Part shown: positions 1 through 17,989 of the stretch, piece after piece
How the letters are laid out: the number at the start of each line of letters is the position of its first letter
How positions within the stretch are numbered: the stretch's first letter is position 1
NCBI GenBank assembly: GCA_016946835.1
Contig: JACVTC010000039.1
Span: 1,050,001 to 1,114,000 of the forward strand
DNA length: 64,000 bases
Origin: Neocallimastix lanati (nom. inval.)
Lineage: Eukaryota > Neocallimastigomycota > Neocallimastigomycetes > Neocallimastigales > Neocallimastigaceae
Direction of reading: 5' to 3'
The notes under the pieces: generated by a model
Database searches by the model: none
What the model was told of the DNA's origin: nothing
What the model saw: only the letters and a program-made list of their open reading frames with translations
Program-made: the position numbers and the translations under genes

Positions 1-3848
<3,848 letters not shown>

Positions 3849-4690
3849 TATTGATTTAAGATATATTTAAAACTTATTTTTCTTTTCTTTTCTTTTATTT
3901 GTTAAAACTATTTTATTATTATTATTATTATTAAATGAAATTATAATTCTTATCTTTTCTTAATTTGTTATTTAAAAAAAAATATTATTATGATAAATTG
4001 AATTGACCAAAATTCATAATATTTTTAAATGTTAAATATTTAATAAATAATATATAGATATATATATATTTTTCCCTTATTTCTTAAAAGTATTTTATTT
4101 TTTATATTGAGAATTATTTAATGTAAGAAGTAGTTATTTTAAATTTAAAGTCAAAAGATCTGGTATATTTATTATATGGTAAAGCTTTCATAATAGAATT
4201 TTAATATATATTATAATATATATTAGATATTAAATTAAAATAAATTAATAAAAAAAACAAAATAAACAAAAAAAGGATGAAAAAAAATAATTAAATAAAA
4301 ACCAAAGATGAAAAAGATATAAATTAAATTTTTTTATACAAGTTCACAAAATTCAAAAGAATAAAATAAGAAGATACAATATTTATATTTTAAAAAAAAA
4401 ATTTTTTTTTAAAAAAAATTAATAATACATCTATATATATAAAAAAAAAAGTTACAAATAATATATTTTATAAAAATATGATATATGATTATATATAATA
4501 AATATTTATTATAAAAGGAAGTTTTTTTTTTTTTCCTATTTATATAATAACAATAATTACTTTTTTAAAGTATATCAAAGTTTTTATATTATTAATTATT
4601 ATATATATATATATAATTCAATAAAAAAATGTCGGATATTCAGTTAATTTTCATTTTAATTATAAAATTTATTATTAAAACTATAATTAT

Positions 4691-4842
<152 letters not shown>

Positions 4843-6075
4843 ATATTTTAATAATTAATAATTTTTAATCATTTAAATTATTTTTATATTTTTTTTTTTA
4901 CTTTTCAAGAAAGTTTTAATTAAATAAAAAATAACAAAAATATATAAAAAAGTTTTTTTTTTTTTTATTATTATATTTAAAGTTATTCAATTATCAATTT
5001 AATTAAAAAAAAAAAAAAAAAAAAAGCATAAAATAAAATATAATCATGAATAGTGATACAATACTATTTTCTATTAAGATAATATATAGTATAAATTAAA
5101 TAATATATTTGGTATATTTGGTATATGCTTAACATTTCAATTATTATATATATAAAATTAAATATTAAAAAATTAAATATTAAAAAATTAAATATTAAAA
5201 AATAAATAATATATAAATATTTAAAAAAATATATATTATATATATTTAAAAATATATAAATTTAATTTATTTATTCTAAATAGTTTAAATTATAAATTAA
5301 TTAGAGTCTTGATTAAATAATTAAATTAAATAAATAGATAGATAAATATCATTAAATCTTGTTAATAAACTTAATAAAATAAATAAATAAAGTAATAATA
5401 TTTTAAATAAATCAATATTAGCTTTATTAAAAATTAATTTATATTATAAAAATCTTTAATAATAAATTATAAAAGTAATAATAATTAAAGTATTAATAAT
5501 AATTTATAATAATAAATAATAACAGTTAATTATAATAAAATGAAATACAATGAATGAATGTGTATCAATGTAAAAATATATATATATTTATATATATTTA
5601 CTTCGCTTGTTGAGGAATGGGAAACCTCAATAATATAGGATCAATTTATTGATTATTTATCTATATAAAAAATAAAAAAAAATATGTCAATAGATAATTA
5701 ATCATATATATAATAACAGCATTATATAATTAATCTACTATTTCTTTTTATGGTATAATATGATAAAGAGTGATAATAATTTATAGTAAATACAAATAAT
5801 ACAAATTATATATATATATATATTAATAATTAAATATTTTAAAAAAAAAAAAAACTATACAAAGATTATATTGATATAATAATGCTATCAATAATTTCGA
5901 TACTTTTTTTTTTTAATACTATTATTATAATATAACAAATAATATAAAATTGATCATTATAAAAGACATTAATATCTAAATATTAATTTCAATTAACTTT
6001 ATATATATATCTCCTATATTTATAATTATTAATATAATATAGTAATATATTTTATACATGACATCTACATCTTCA

Positions 6076-6470
6076 AATAAATAATAAATAAATAATAAAT
6101 AATAAATAATTAAATTAATAATAATTAAATAAATAGTAAATAATAAATAAAGAATTGAATAATAAATAATAAATAATTAAATTAATAATAATTAAATAAA
6201 TAATAAATAATAAATAACAAGTAATAAAAAATAAAATAATAATAATAAATAATAAATAATAAATAATTAAATAATAAATAAATAAATAATAAATAATAAA
6301 TAAATAAATAAATAATAAATAATTAAATAATAAATAATTAAATAATAAATAAATAAATAATAAATAATAAATAATAAATAATAACTAAATAAATAATAAA
6401 TAAATAAATAATAAATAATTGAATAATAAATAATTGAATAATAAATAAAAAAATAATTGAATAATAATCA
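6076..6470. repeat. AATA/AATAAAT tandem low-complexity tract
   Basis: A 400-base stretch built from AATAAATAAT-like units with occasional AATTAAAT or AATTGAAT variants. It is the longest tract of this type on the left side of the window. No coding potential. Confidence 0.9.
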
Positions 6471-7025
6471 ATAGATCATGAATAATAAAGATTATTTTAT
6501 TTTTGCTAAAAAATTTTTTTTTTTTTTTTTAATTTACAAAAAAGTATAAATTAAAATAAGTTTATACAAAAAATATAAAAAAATTGTCAATCTTTATTAA
6601 ATTTTTAATAAAAAAAGTTTAAAAAAAAAACATATTTAATATTATATATTATTGAATAAATAATAATTACACAAAGGGAAAAAATATTTAAATTATTTTG
6701 ATATTATATTTCTTACATTCTTTACATTATATATATATGAATATAATGGATACTTATTATAAAATATATTTTTTTTATTAATATAAATAAATACACAAGG
6801 GAAATATAAATTTAAATTATTTTAATATTATACTCTCATAATTCTCATTCTCTTTACTTTTTATATATACATGAATTTAATAGATATTTAATATAAAAAT
6901 ATAATTATTTTTTTTTTTCACTTTGAAAAAAGTGTATATATATATAATTTTAAATAATTTTATTTTTTTATTTTTTTATTTTTATTTTTATTTTTATTTA
7001 TATTTATTATTATTATTATTATTTA

Positions 7026-7490
7026 TTATTGTTTCTTAGTATTTTCTAAAAGACTAAGAAATTCATTAAAAGAATTTGCTATCTTTGTAAGCACTCAAGA
7101 TTCATCAGAATGATATAATTCATGGTTACCAAAAAATATCTGTTGATGATGAAGTGAGCCATCCAAACATAATAAAATTTCATTACCACAAGAATCATCT
7201 GCAATAGAATAATAATTTTTAGGAATGACTTCTGAAGAAACAAGATTTTCATAAAACAGAGGCATATCTTCTAATGTATTAAATGAATGAATATCGAAAC
7301 TATTATCCATTAATTGATGAGTTTCTGGATCAGTTTCCTTAAATGATAGACTATAATGTTCTATAGGTCTACCACCATTATGTTCCAACATAAAATTTAC
7401 ATAATCTTTTGGAAATTGAACATTTAATACGTTTTCTATCTCTTGAATAGATGATATATTTAATTTTTTACCACATTCCTTCAATATCAT
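7026..7490 (-). pseudogene. SUKH / SMI1-KNR4 family protein with an in-frame TGA near the 3' end
   Basis: From ATG at 7490 an open frame of 131 codons reaches a TGA at 7095-7097. It has SUKH/SMI1-KNR4 hallmarks: FPKDYVNFMLEHNGG near residues 27-41 and IADDSCGNEILL near 96-107, which is the hydrophobic core pattern of the fold. The same frame continues without interruption for 22 codons after the TGA to a TAA at 7026-7028, and those codons read as the usual C-terminal helix of the family (KIANSFNEFLSLLENTKK). The TGA sits where one sense codon such as TGG would fit. The gene may therefore be a young pseudogene, make a protein lacking its last helix, be read through, or contain a base error. 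SUKH proteins act as immunity proteins in bacteria and as the cell-wall/stress regulator Knr4 in fungi; which role applies here cannot be told. Single exon, no close neighbour, possibly acquired by transfer. Confidence 0.72.
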
Positions 7491-8623
7491 AATTATTATT
7501 CTATATATATAATATATATTAAAAATATATAAATCTTTTCTTTTTTATTTTTTTATTTATTTATTTATTTTTTATTTTATTTATTATAAAATATCATGAT
7601 ATAGATATATATATTTTAAAATAAAAAGCATAAATATATATTTAATAAATATAGAATATGGAATATAAAATATATTATTAAATTTTTGTTAAGGAATTTT
7701 ATATAAAAAATTTTTTTTTTTTTTTATTTTATGTTGTTTTATCTTTTACAATAATTTTTTTTATTTAATTTTAATTAAAGTTTAATTTTATTAAAATAAA
7801 ATAAAAAAAATTTTAGATAAAAAAAAAAAAAATTATATATATATATATGCTTTTCATTTATTTATAAACTGAAAAATGGTAATAATTTATATTGGACTAT
7901 TATACAGAACGGATTCTTTTTTATTTTGAATAAATTAGGATATGGGGCAATATAATTTCTTCACTAACATTGGATACATTTTTGACAATTTTTTTTTTTT
8001 TTTAAAGAAATAAAAGAACAAAAAGGTTATGGTAATACTTCTACTAGTAATCTTAAGAAGTTAGAAATATAAAAGTAAAGAATAATAAAGCTAAAAATTA
8101 TTGACATGAGGTTTTAAAATTTTCGTATATAGTATTGAAGATTCTAATAGACCTTCCAATAAAAAAAAAAAACAGTTTGTGTTAATTAATTATATTAAAA
8201 TATATCACAATATATTACTAAAAATATATCAATAGTAAAACTTTTAGGATTCTTTAATATATGAAACTTTGTAAGATTATTTTCTATAATATAAATGAAG
8301 GAGTGAACTTAGATTCAGAAGAGGAGAAACAGAGTTAATTTAATAAATAAATAAAAAGTAATATTTTTATTCAAAAATTCTTTAATTGTGTTATCGTATT
8401 GAAATAAATAAATAACAAAAAAAAAATAAAATATTAAAATACTTTTTTATGCTTTATCACAATTAATTATTGTATATTACTTAAACATTTATTTTTTTAA
8501 AGAAGTTATAAATTAAAACTTTTTCATAGATTAGAATTAGAAGTAACTTGGCATAATATAAATTTATTATACAATATAAAACTTTGTTAACAATTGTTAA
8601 TAATTATTATCTAATTCAATTAC

Positions 8624-8662
<39 letters not shown>

Positions 8663-9290
8663 CATTTCAATCAAAAATATTATTAATATTACTTTTGAAA
8701 CTAATAATATCTTTAAATGAATAATAAATTTTAATATAATGAAATATTTTATTTTATTTTTATTATTATTTAGTTTAAACTAAAATTTTTATTATTTATA
8801 AAAATTATATAATATAATTAAATTTTCACTATTATTTTATTTTATTTTATTTTATTAATAATTTAGTTTTGATTTAAATTATTAATATATATTAATAAAT
8901 TGAATTTAATTTATGGATTAAATTATTTTTAATAAAAGATTTTTACTTTTATTATGGTGCTTCACAGAATTATTAATTAATAAACTAGAAATTTGTATAA
9001 TGAGTAGTTTTTTGAATTAGTTTTATAACAAAAACTATAAAATATACTTTTTTATCCTTTTTTTTTTTTTTTTTTTTTTATTGATATATGTATTGAAAGT
9101 GGATATAATAAAAATTTATATCAATAAAATACTATTTTTATCCAAAATTGAAAATATTTTACGAATTGTAGGAACTATAATTAATAAATACAATAATATA
9201 TATATTTTTTTTATTTAATAAAAAAAAAAAAAAACTCAAAAATAAAAATAAAATAATTATAAATTATAGTAATAAATAAAATCATTAAAT
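7491..9290. other. Intergenic DNA with a slightly less repetitive stretch at 7860-8340
   Basis: No gene is recognised. Most is poly-A/T and ATT repeat (about 8620-8660). The stretch 7860-8340 is of higher complexity and might be an old decayed element, but I could not match it to any family. Confidence 0.5.
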
Positions 9291-9299
9291 GATACGAAT

Positions 9300-10080
9300 A
9301 ATTTAGTATAGATTTTTTTTTTTTTTTTTTGTTTTTTTTTTTTGTTTTTTGTGAACTAAGGAATTAACTTTATTTAATAATATTTATTAAAAAATTACAT
9401 GAAAATAAAAAAAAAAAAAAAAAAAAAAAAAAAACTTCATTATGAGTTTCAAGGATGAAATGGCCTCTATAACTCCTCTCCCCTATTTATTCATGATAAC
9501 TCCATATGGATAAAAAAAAAAAAAAAAAAAAAGAATTATCATTTGAATCTGTATCAGAATTTCTTTCTTTACCTTATCGTTTCCACGTCGATGATCCTGA
9601 TAACCATTAATCTTAATGGTATATAAATGGATAATTAAAAGTTATAAAAATTCACTAATCTTAATAGGCATAACACTAGTAGATGGAATTCTGTAAAGCC
9701 TCTACTACAGCTACAAAATATGAAATTAGGAAAAGAAGACTTTTCTCAAAAAGTGATTGAAAGATAATTATTAAATAAAATGTCCTATTTTTCCTTTCCC
9801 CTCCCCCTACAGGAATCGATTCTTTAAGATTTCATATATTGTATTTTCCTGCCAAGAAAAGAGTGACACAACACAATAAAACATTAATATTTTTTTTTCA
9901 AATCAAAATCCTTCCTCTTTATCATCAGGAATGTTCATTGATTTCTCTCATGAACATATCAAAGGAAAATTAATAAAAAATTTTCATCAACAAATGGAGT
10001 GAATTTGTTGCCGAAATTCTTCAAAATTAAGAACCTAAAAATTTTTCGTGTATTTTTTTTTTAGACTTAGAAAAGTTTTT
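9300..10080 (-). mobile_element. Decayed LINE (non-LTR retrotransposon) 3' end
   Basis: The segment aligns by eye with the better-preserved LINE 3' end at 23.2-24.0 kb. At about 9573-9603 the text ccttatcgtttccacgtcga matches ccttatcatttcgacgtcga at about 23417-23436. The C-terminal coding end (plus-strand cctctataactcctctcccc, about 9462-9481) resembles the region encoding EWEKLEAIAS of the other copy. The common 3' untranslated signature (catgtaattt followed by an aataaag motif, read on the minus strand) lies at about 9370-9400, next to an oligo-T tract that is the plus-strand image of a poly-A tail. A second scrap of the same 3' end (the complement of ttctaagtctaaaaaa) sits at about 10058-10078, so two insertions may abut. 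The reading frame is destroyed by many stops and indels. Confidence 0.65.
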
Positions 10081-10154
10081 CGGGTAGGTAAATCTATTAT
10101 TAACAATACTAATATTATTGCTATTATTATTAATTTTAAAATGATATTTTATCC

Positions 10155-10288
<134 letters not shown>

Positions 10289-10910
10289 TTGGCTAAAATT
10301 GACAATTACAATAACTATGAGGATATCATAGTTTCATTTAATAAAATAAAAATAAAAATAAAAATAAAATAATGAATGCTGATATTTTAAAATATTAAAA
10401 GACAAAATAAAATAAATAAACATATAATAGAAATGATAATAGAAAGTATAAACAAACAAAAAAAAAATTCTTATTTTTGTCATTATTGGTATCTTTTTTT
10501 TTTTTTTTTGAATTTTAAATTAATTGCTTTTTTATTTAATTTTTTTTGATTTTTACTTTTTGATTTTTTTTTGGATCAAATTTAAAATATTTAAATTATT
10601 TTAAATATTTATTTTGAATTAGTTCATTTTTTTTTATCTCTAATAAAATTCTTTTATATCAAGTATTATTAATGCATTTTCTTATGATACTTGATAAAAT
10701 AGACAAGTATTTTTATTTTTATTTTCCTTATAATACTTTATCTATTTTTACAAATTTTCTTTTTTTTTTTTTTTTTTTTTTTTTTCATATATATATACTA
10801 TTTATGATTATTTAAAAAAAAAAAAAATACTTTAAATAAATAAAATAAATAAAATAAAATTTTTAAAAAAAAATTCCTTATTTATTTATTTATTTATTTA
10901 TTTAATTCAT
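10289..10910. other. Intergenic DNA downstream of adenosine kinase
   Basis: Poly-T and TTTA-rich DNA with no gene. The tract immediately below 10911 is the presumed 3' untranslated region of the adenosine kinase transcript. Confidence 0.6.
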
Positions 10911-12167
<1,257 letters not shown>

Positions 12168-13098
12168 GTTGCTGTTATTTTTTTTTTTTATAGAGAAAAT
12201 AGATTCCAATTTAAAATATTTTTTTTTTTTTTTATTTTTGTAATATAAATTTAAAATTATAAAAATATATATATATAATTTAAGATTATTTATAAAAATA
12301 TTATTAGTATAAATATATATTATAAATTATAAATAAAAAAAAAAATTTAAATTAATAAATATATATATTTCGTAATAAAAATACATAATATATAATACGA
12401 ATAATGATAATTTTATTATAATATATTTATAAAAGATAAATAATAATTAATTGATGTTTTATTTGTTTCCTCGGTTAAATTTATTCTTCATTTTCGTATT
12501 TATTTATTTATTTTTTGTTAATATTGTATTATTTATTTATTTACACCCCATTTACGTTTTGAAAAAAATATATATATATATTTTTGTATGTTATTTTAAT
12601 ATTTAACTTTTTTTTTTTTGTCTCATCTTATATATAAATTTCAATGCCACATTTTAAGGATTCCTTTTTATTTTTTATAAACTTCAGTTCTTCAAAAATT
12701 TTTAAATATATATATTCATTGATTTATTTCATTTTTTTTTTTTTTTTTATTAATATTTCTTTTAGGTTTTTTTTTATTATATTCTCTCCAATTCTCATTA
12801 TTCCTTTTTGTATATTTAATTTCAATAAATAATAATTTTAATTTATCTTTTTGTTTACCTTTAATTTTTTTTTTTTTTTTAAAAATATTATAAATATTAT
12901 ATAAATATTTTTTTAATATAAAAAAGTGTGTAGTAAAAAAAAAAAAAAGTAATCTTCGTAAATGTTTTTTTTGCTTTTATATGATACATAAAACCTATAA
13001 TCCATATAATGAATTTAAATCAACTATTGGATACTGATATATTTTATAAGATGTGATTGGACGATGATTAGTTAAACATTACATATTAGATTTAACGT

Positions 13099-13162
13099 AT
13101 TTTAATGATTTTCCTATAAAATATTTTTCAAAAAAAAAAAAAAAAAGGAAAATCATTAAAAT
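13099..13162. repeat. Perfect 17-bp inverted repeat (hairpin)
   Basis: Left arm attttaatgattttcct (13099-13115) is exactly complementary to the right arm at 13146-13162. The 30-base loop contains an A tract. Confidence 0.9.
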
Positions 13163-13224
13163 AAAAATTTTTCAATATAAATTTAATATATAGATCAAAT
13201 TTATTCTGATGGTTATTTATTTAT

Positions 13225-13256
13225 TTGTCCATTAATAATTATTAATTAATGGACAA
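13225..13256. repeat. Perfect 12-bp inverted repeat (hairpin)
   Basis: Arms ttgtccattaat (13225-13236) and attaatggacaa (13245-13256) pair perfectly across an 8-base loop. Pairing extends two more base pairs outward with one mismatch. Confidence 0.9.
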
Positions 13257-14053
13257 GTATTCCATATTTATAATATAATATAATATAATATAATTATTAT
13301 ATACCATATCAATATACATAATACATAATACAAAATATATAATACATATAATATATTTTAAGTGTCATTTTTTAAAGTTTTTTTTTTTTATTTTTATTTT
13401 TTTTTTTTTATTTTTTTTTTTAAAAATTATTATTATTTATTATAGTTTCTTTTTTTTATTTTTAAAAAAATTAATCCATAATAATTTAGAAAAATTATAA
13501 TTTATTATATATAGTTATTTCATATATATATAAATAATATCATAAACATATAATATGCAGATTAGTTATATCATCATTAATTAATTAATTATGCGCATTA
13601 TAATACAATAAAAATTTAATATTAGTAATGTAATTCTTGTATAACTTATTACAATTACTTTTACTTCTTTACCAATTCTATTAAATATTATTATTTTTTC
13701 TTCTCTATCATTTCTATTATATATTATTATTTTTATTTTTACTTCTCTACTATTTCTATTATTATTTCTATTATTATTTCTATTATCATAAGTATTATAA
13801 TCAATTTTTTTAATGCTTTGAATAATTATTTTTTTAAAATTAATACAGAAAATAAAATAAAATATGGATTAAATAAAATTTACTAAATAAAATTATATAT
13901 ATTAAAATAAAATATACTTATGTAATATATTTTATCCAATGTTCCTCTTATAATAAAATATCTATATATCTATTATATTAGTATTTTTATATAAAATAAT
14001 GATATTTTATATTATATATATACATTTTTTTTAAAAAAAAAAATTTTTATTAT

Positions 14054-14084
<31 letters not shown>

Positions 14085-14197
14085 TTTATATCTTTAATTT
14101 TAATATATATATTTTTAATTAAAAAAAAAAAAAAAATTGTCATATACCTTCTTATTTTAAAATTTAAATTTCTATATAAAAAAATATTATATTATAA

Positions 14198-14839
14198 ATG
14201 GCTTTAGCAGCAAAAGCTCGTGCTAATGTATTTATTAGAAATATATATATATATAAAAAAAGGAAGAATAATTAAAAAAAAAAAACTAAATAAATGGAAT
14301 AATTGTAGTTTAAAAAATAAAATAAAATAAAATAGAAATTTCATTTGAAATTTGATGGGAAATCATTTTTAAAATTATTTAGTTCATAATTTAAAAATAA
14401 GAAAGCCTATAAAAACTATTCTTTAATAAATTTCATATATATATATATATATAACATCAATATATATCAGTTTTATGGGGGAGAAAGAAAAAAGAAATAA
14501 TTTATTATTTTTATGAATAGTAAGAAGAAAAAAAAAATTACTTAAATGGATGGACCAAAAATATTATTAAATAATAATAATAAAAAAAAAAAAAAAAAAA
14601 AAGTAAAGGATTAAATATAAAGGAAATACACATTATAATTGATTGTATTCATTAAAATTAAGTAGTAGAAGAAAAGACATTATAATGATAATTAGTAATT
14701 TTTTTATATAATAAAATTTGTTACCTTAAAAAAAAGAAAAAAAAATAATGAAAGTGAGGTCTTGAAGAATTGTTCATATAGTCTTTCAAGAAAAGTAGAT
14801 AATATATCCATAGAAGTTTATAATTCCTTAATACTAATA

Positions 14840-14871
<32 letters not shown>

Positions 14872-14939
14872 TATATAACTAAATAAATAAAATGAATAAT
14901 TAAAAAATATATTTATGTTATTAAATATCTTAATTAATG

Positions 14940-14996
<57 letters not shown>

Positions 14997-15354
14997 AATA
15001 ATAATAATATTATTATTCAATTATTATTAAAATAAATTTTGAATTTACAAATGTATAAATATTATTTTATATTTAGTCTCAACTAAAAATTAAAAAAATA
15101 AAAAATAAAAAACGAAATCTGAAAATTTTTAAAATTATATAAAATTTAATATATAAATAATAATGTCTTTATAGTAAATTTATTCAATACTAATTATTTT
15201 ATTAATGTTTTTTATAATATATTTATAAATATATATATATATATATATATAGATAAGACTTCCACCAGAAGTTAATAGAATATTATTTGTAAGGTAAAGA
15301 ATTAAATTTATTTTATATATAAATAATTATTAGGTTTATACATATATATAATAA

Positions 15355-15394
<40 letters not shown>

Positions 15395-15460
15395 ATCTTT
15401 GTAATTATAATTAAATTTTTACCTTGTTAAAAAAAAAAAAAAAATACTTTATTAAATAAT

Positions 15461-15494
<34 letters not shown>

Positions 15495-15973
15495 GAAATC
15501 TTCCATTTAAAATTACAAGTGATGAACTTTACGATTTATTTGGTAAATATGGAGCTATTAGACAAGTAAATATATTAATTTTGAAATATATATGTATAAA
15601 ATAAAATAAAATAAAGTAAAATAAAATAAAATAATAGAATATAAAATAATAGAATAGAATAGAATATAATTAATAATAAAAAAAATATATATATATATAT
15701 TTTATAAATACATTAAAATATCATATATATATATATATATAATATATATAGATAAGATTAGGAAATGCAAATGATACCCGTGGAACAGCATTTGTAGTCT
15801 ATGAAGATATTTTTGATGCAAAGGCTGCCTGTGATCATTTATCTGGTTTTAATATTATGGGGAGATATTTAATTGTTCTATATCATCAACCGAATAAGAC
15901 GCATAAGAAAAAAGATCTGGCAGCAAAAGAGAAAGAATTAAATGAAATGAAAAAGAAATATGGAGTAGAATGA
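14198..15973 (+). CDS. SF3B6: Splicing factor 3B subunit 6 (SF3b14/p14), branch-site RRM protein
   Basis: Core component of the SF3b part of the U2 snRNP, contacting the intron branch adenosine while bound to SF3B1. Four exons (14198-14227, 15253-15293, 15496-15565, 15752-15973) with consistent phases encode 120 residues, close to the usual ~125. The product begins [10 protein letters not shown] then [19 protein letters not shown], nearly identical to the animal protein. RNP2 is ILFVRNLP, RNP1 lies around [10 protein letters not shown], and the C-terminal extension is Lys-rich ([18 protein letters not shown]). Intron 1 is about 1,025 bases against roughly 190-200 for the other two and holds a 51-base poly-A run. 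Position 22, Tyr in the human protein and crosslinked to the branch adenosine, is Phe here. The gene is divergent from adenosine kinase and convergent with NOC4, with about 680 bases between their stops. Confidence 0.95.
14945..14995. repeat. 51-base poly-A run in SF3B6 intron 1
   Basis: A single uninterrupted A homopolymer of 51 bases, among the longest in the window. It could be the tail of an old retroposed sequence or ordinary slippage; I see no clear target-site duplication. Confidence 0.9.
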
Positions 15974-16650
15974 TAAAGAAAAGTCAACAATCACTTTAAT
16001 TAATTAATTAATTAATTAATTAATTATTTATTTATTTATTTATTTATTTTATTTTTATTTTATTTTATTCCATCTGTACTTTATATTTAATATTCTATTA
16101 TTTAATTTATTTTAATTTATTTTAATATTCATTTCTTAAGATCCGATGAAATATTAATATTATTCAATATTATTCAATATTATTCAATATTATTCTTTTG
16201 AGCCTTATATATATATATATATTTATGTGATAAAGATGAGTTTAGATATATATAATACTTTAGAACATATTTAATTATTATTAATTGTTTTATTTTATTT
16301 TATTTTATTTTATTTTATTTTATTTTATTTTATTTTATTTTATTTTTTTTATTAGGAATCATTATTAATTTATAATGTTTTATATTAAGAATAAGGAGTA
16401 AAAAAATAAAAAAAAATAAAAAATAAAAATATATAAATATATTTTGAAATATATTAAGTTAAATAATAGTATAAAAAAAATATATTATATAATAAAAAAA
16501 TAAATATAAAATTAAGAATAAAATTAAAAAAATTATATATATTATATAAATATTAAAAATTATAAATTCTATTGTAAGGAAAAAAAAAAAATTTTTTTTA
16601 GATATTATAAATATTTTTTTTTTTGTTTTATGTATATTAGCTTTTAGTTT
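15974..16650. other. Convergent 3' intergenic region between SF3B6 and NOC4
   Basis: Contains the 3' untranslated regions of both genes. There are TTAA, TTTA and TTTTA tandem tracts (about 16007-16070 and 16290-16345) and a fourfold short repeat attattcaat near 16160-16190. No gene. Confidence 0.6.
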
Positions 16651-16997
16651 TTAGTTTTCATCTTTGGTAGCTTCAGTTGCAGCGGCAGCGGCAGCAGCTT
16701 TTTTTTCTGCTATTTTTTTTGCTGTTTCTGCTTCATAGTCTGGGAAACCCCATAAACTACAATAATCTGTGAAGATGGAAGGAGTAATATTTGATTTCAT
16801 GATCGCCATTGCTGGAGCCTTCTTAACCTTTTTATTTAATTCAGTTTCCACAAACTTTATATAAAATAAGAATATACACACATATATATATATACATATA
16901 TATTTTTAATAAAATATTGGTTTAAATTAATAAAAATTAAAAATAAAAAATAAAATTTTAATATATAAACATATATATTTTGTTTTTGTTGTTATTC

Positions 16998-17051
<54 letters not shown>

Positions 17052-17330
17052 TAAATGATAATAATAAATAAATAAATAATAATAATAAAAATAAAAATAA
17101 AAATTTACTGAAGAATAAGTTCTATCTAAGAAATCTTCAAGATCATAAGGTTCATTTTTAAAGTCACTTGTGAAAATATCACCTAAAGAGGCAAGATCAC
17201 CATAGTAATGCTTTCTTAAAGCCTAAAGAAAAAAAAATAAATAACAAAAACAAAAATAAATAAATTAATAATAAAATAAAATAAAATTTAATAATGCTAT
17301 TGTAATAAAATTTATACAATTTATTATTAT

Positions 17331-17373
<43 letters not shown>

Positions 17374-17826
17374 ATAAAGAAATAATAATTATAATCATAA
17401 TCATAAATCCTATAATAATTTTTACATTTAATTCCCATAATGAGCTTTCCATAGCACCAGATTTTAATGGATCTTTTTCATTCATATCAAATTTATCTAT
17501 AAAATAAATATAAAATTTTATATATATAAAAAATTTTTTTCAAATTAATAATTACATAATTAATAATTTATGAATATTAATTTTTATGATATATATATAT
17601 ATATATATTTTTATTTATTTATTTATTGTTTATTGTTTATTTTATATTACTTACCAGTTTTAAGATTTCCCTCACGATGAATCATGACCATACAGGAAGG
17701 ATGACGTTTCATTAAGGAGTAGATTAAAGGAAGAACAATGACTACACCAGAAGGTGGAGCATAAAGAGCAAGTCTAGCCATTTTCTTTATGAAAGCAGCA
17801 ACAATATAAGCTGGCATATGTCTTTA

Positions 17827-17857
<31 letters not shown>

Positions 17858-17948
17858 TATGAATAAAAAATATAAAATAAAAAAAAAAATTATATATATA
17901 TATATATATATGTATATAAATATTAGATTTTAAAAATAAATAAGTTTA

Positions 17949-17989
<41 letters not shown>

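Larger units (their letters stand above)
12168..14197. promoter_or_regulatory. 2-kb divergent intergenic region between adenosine kinase and SF3B6
   Basis: It must contain the promoters of both flanking genes. Pyrimidine-rich, poly-T DNA (12430-12900) lies on the adenosine kinase side. Two strong inverted repeats (13099-13162 and 13225-13256) sit near the middle. No ORF with protein-like composition is present. No specific TATA or factor site can be assigned with confidence in such A+T-rich sequence. Confidence 0.5.

Noticed and set aside
6076-6470. CRISPR-like or spaced repeat array
   Set aside because: Units are contiguous simple AATA repeats with no unique spacers, and this is a eukaryotic genome.
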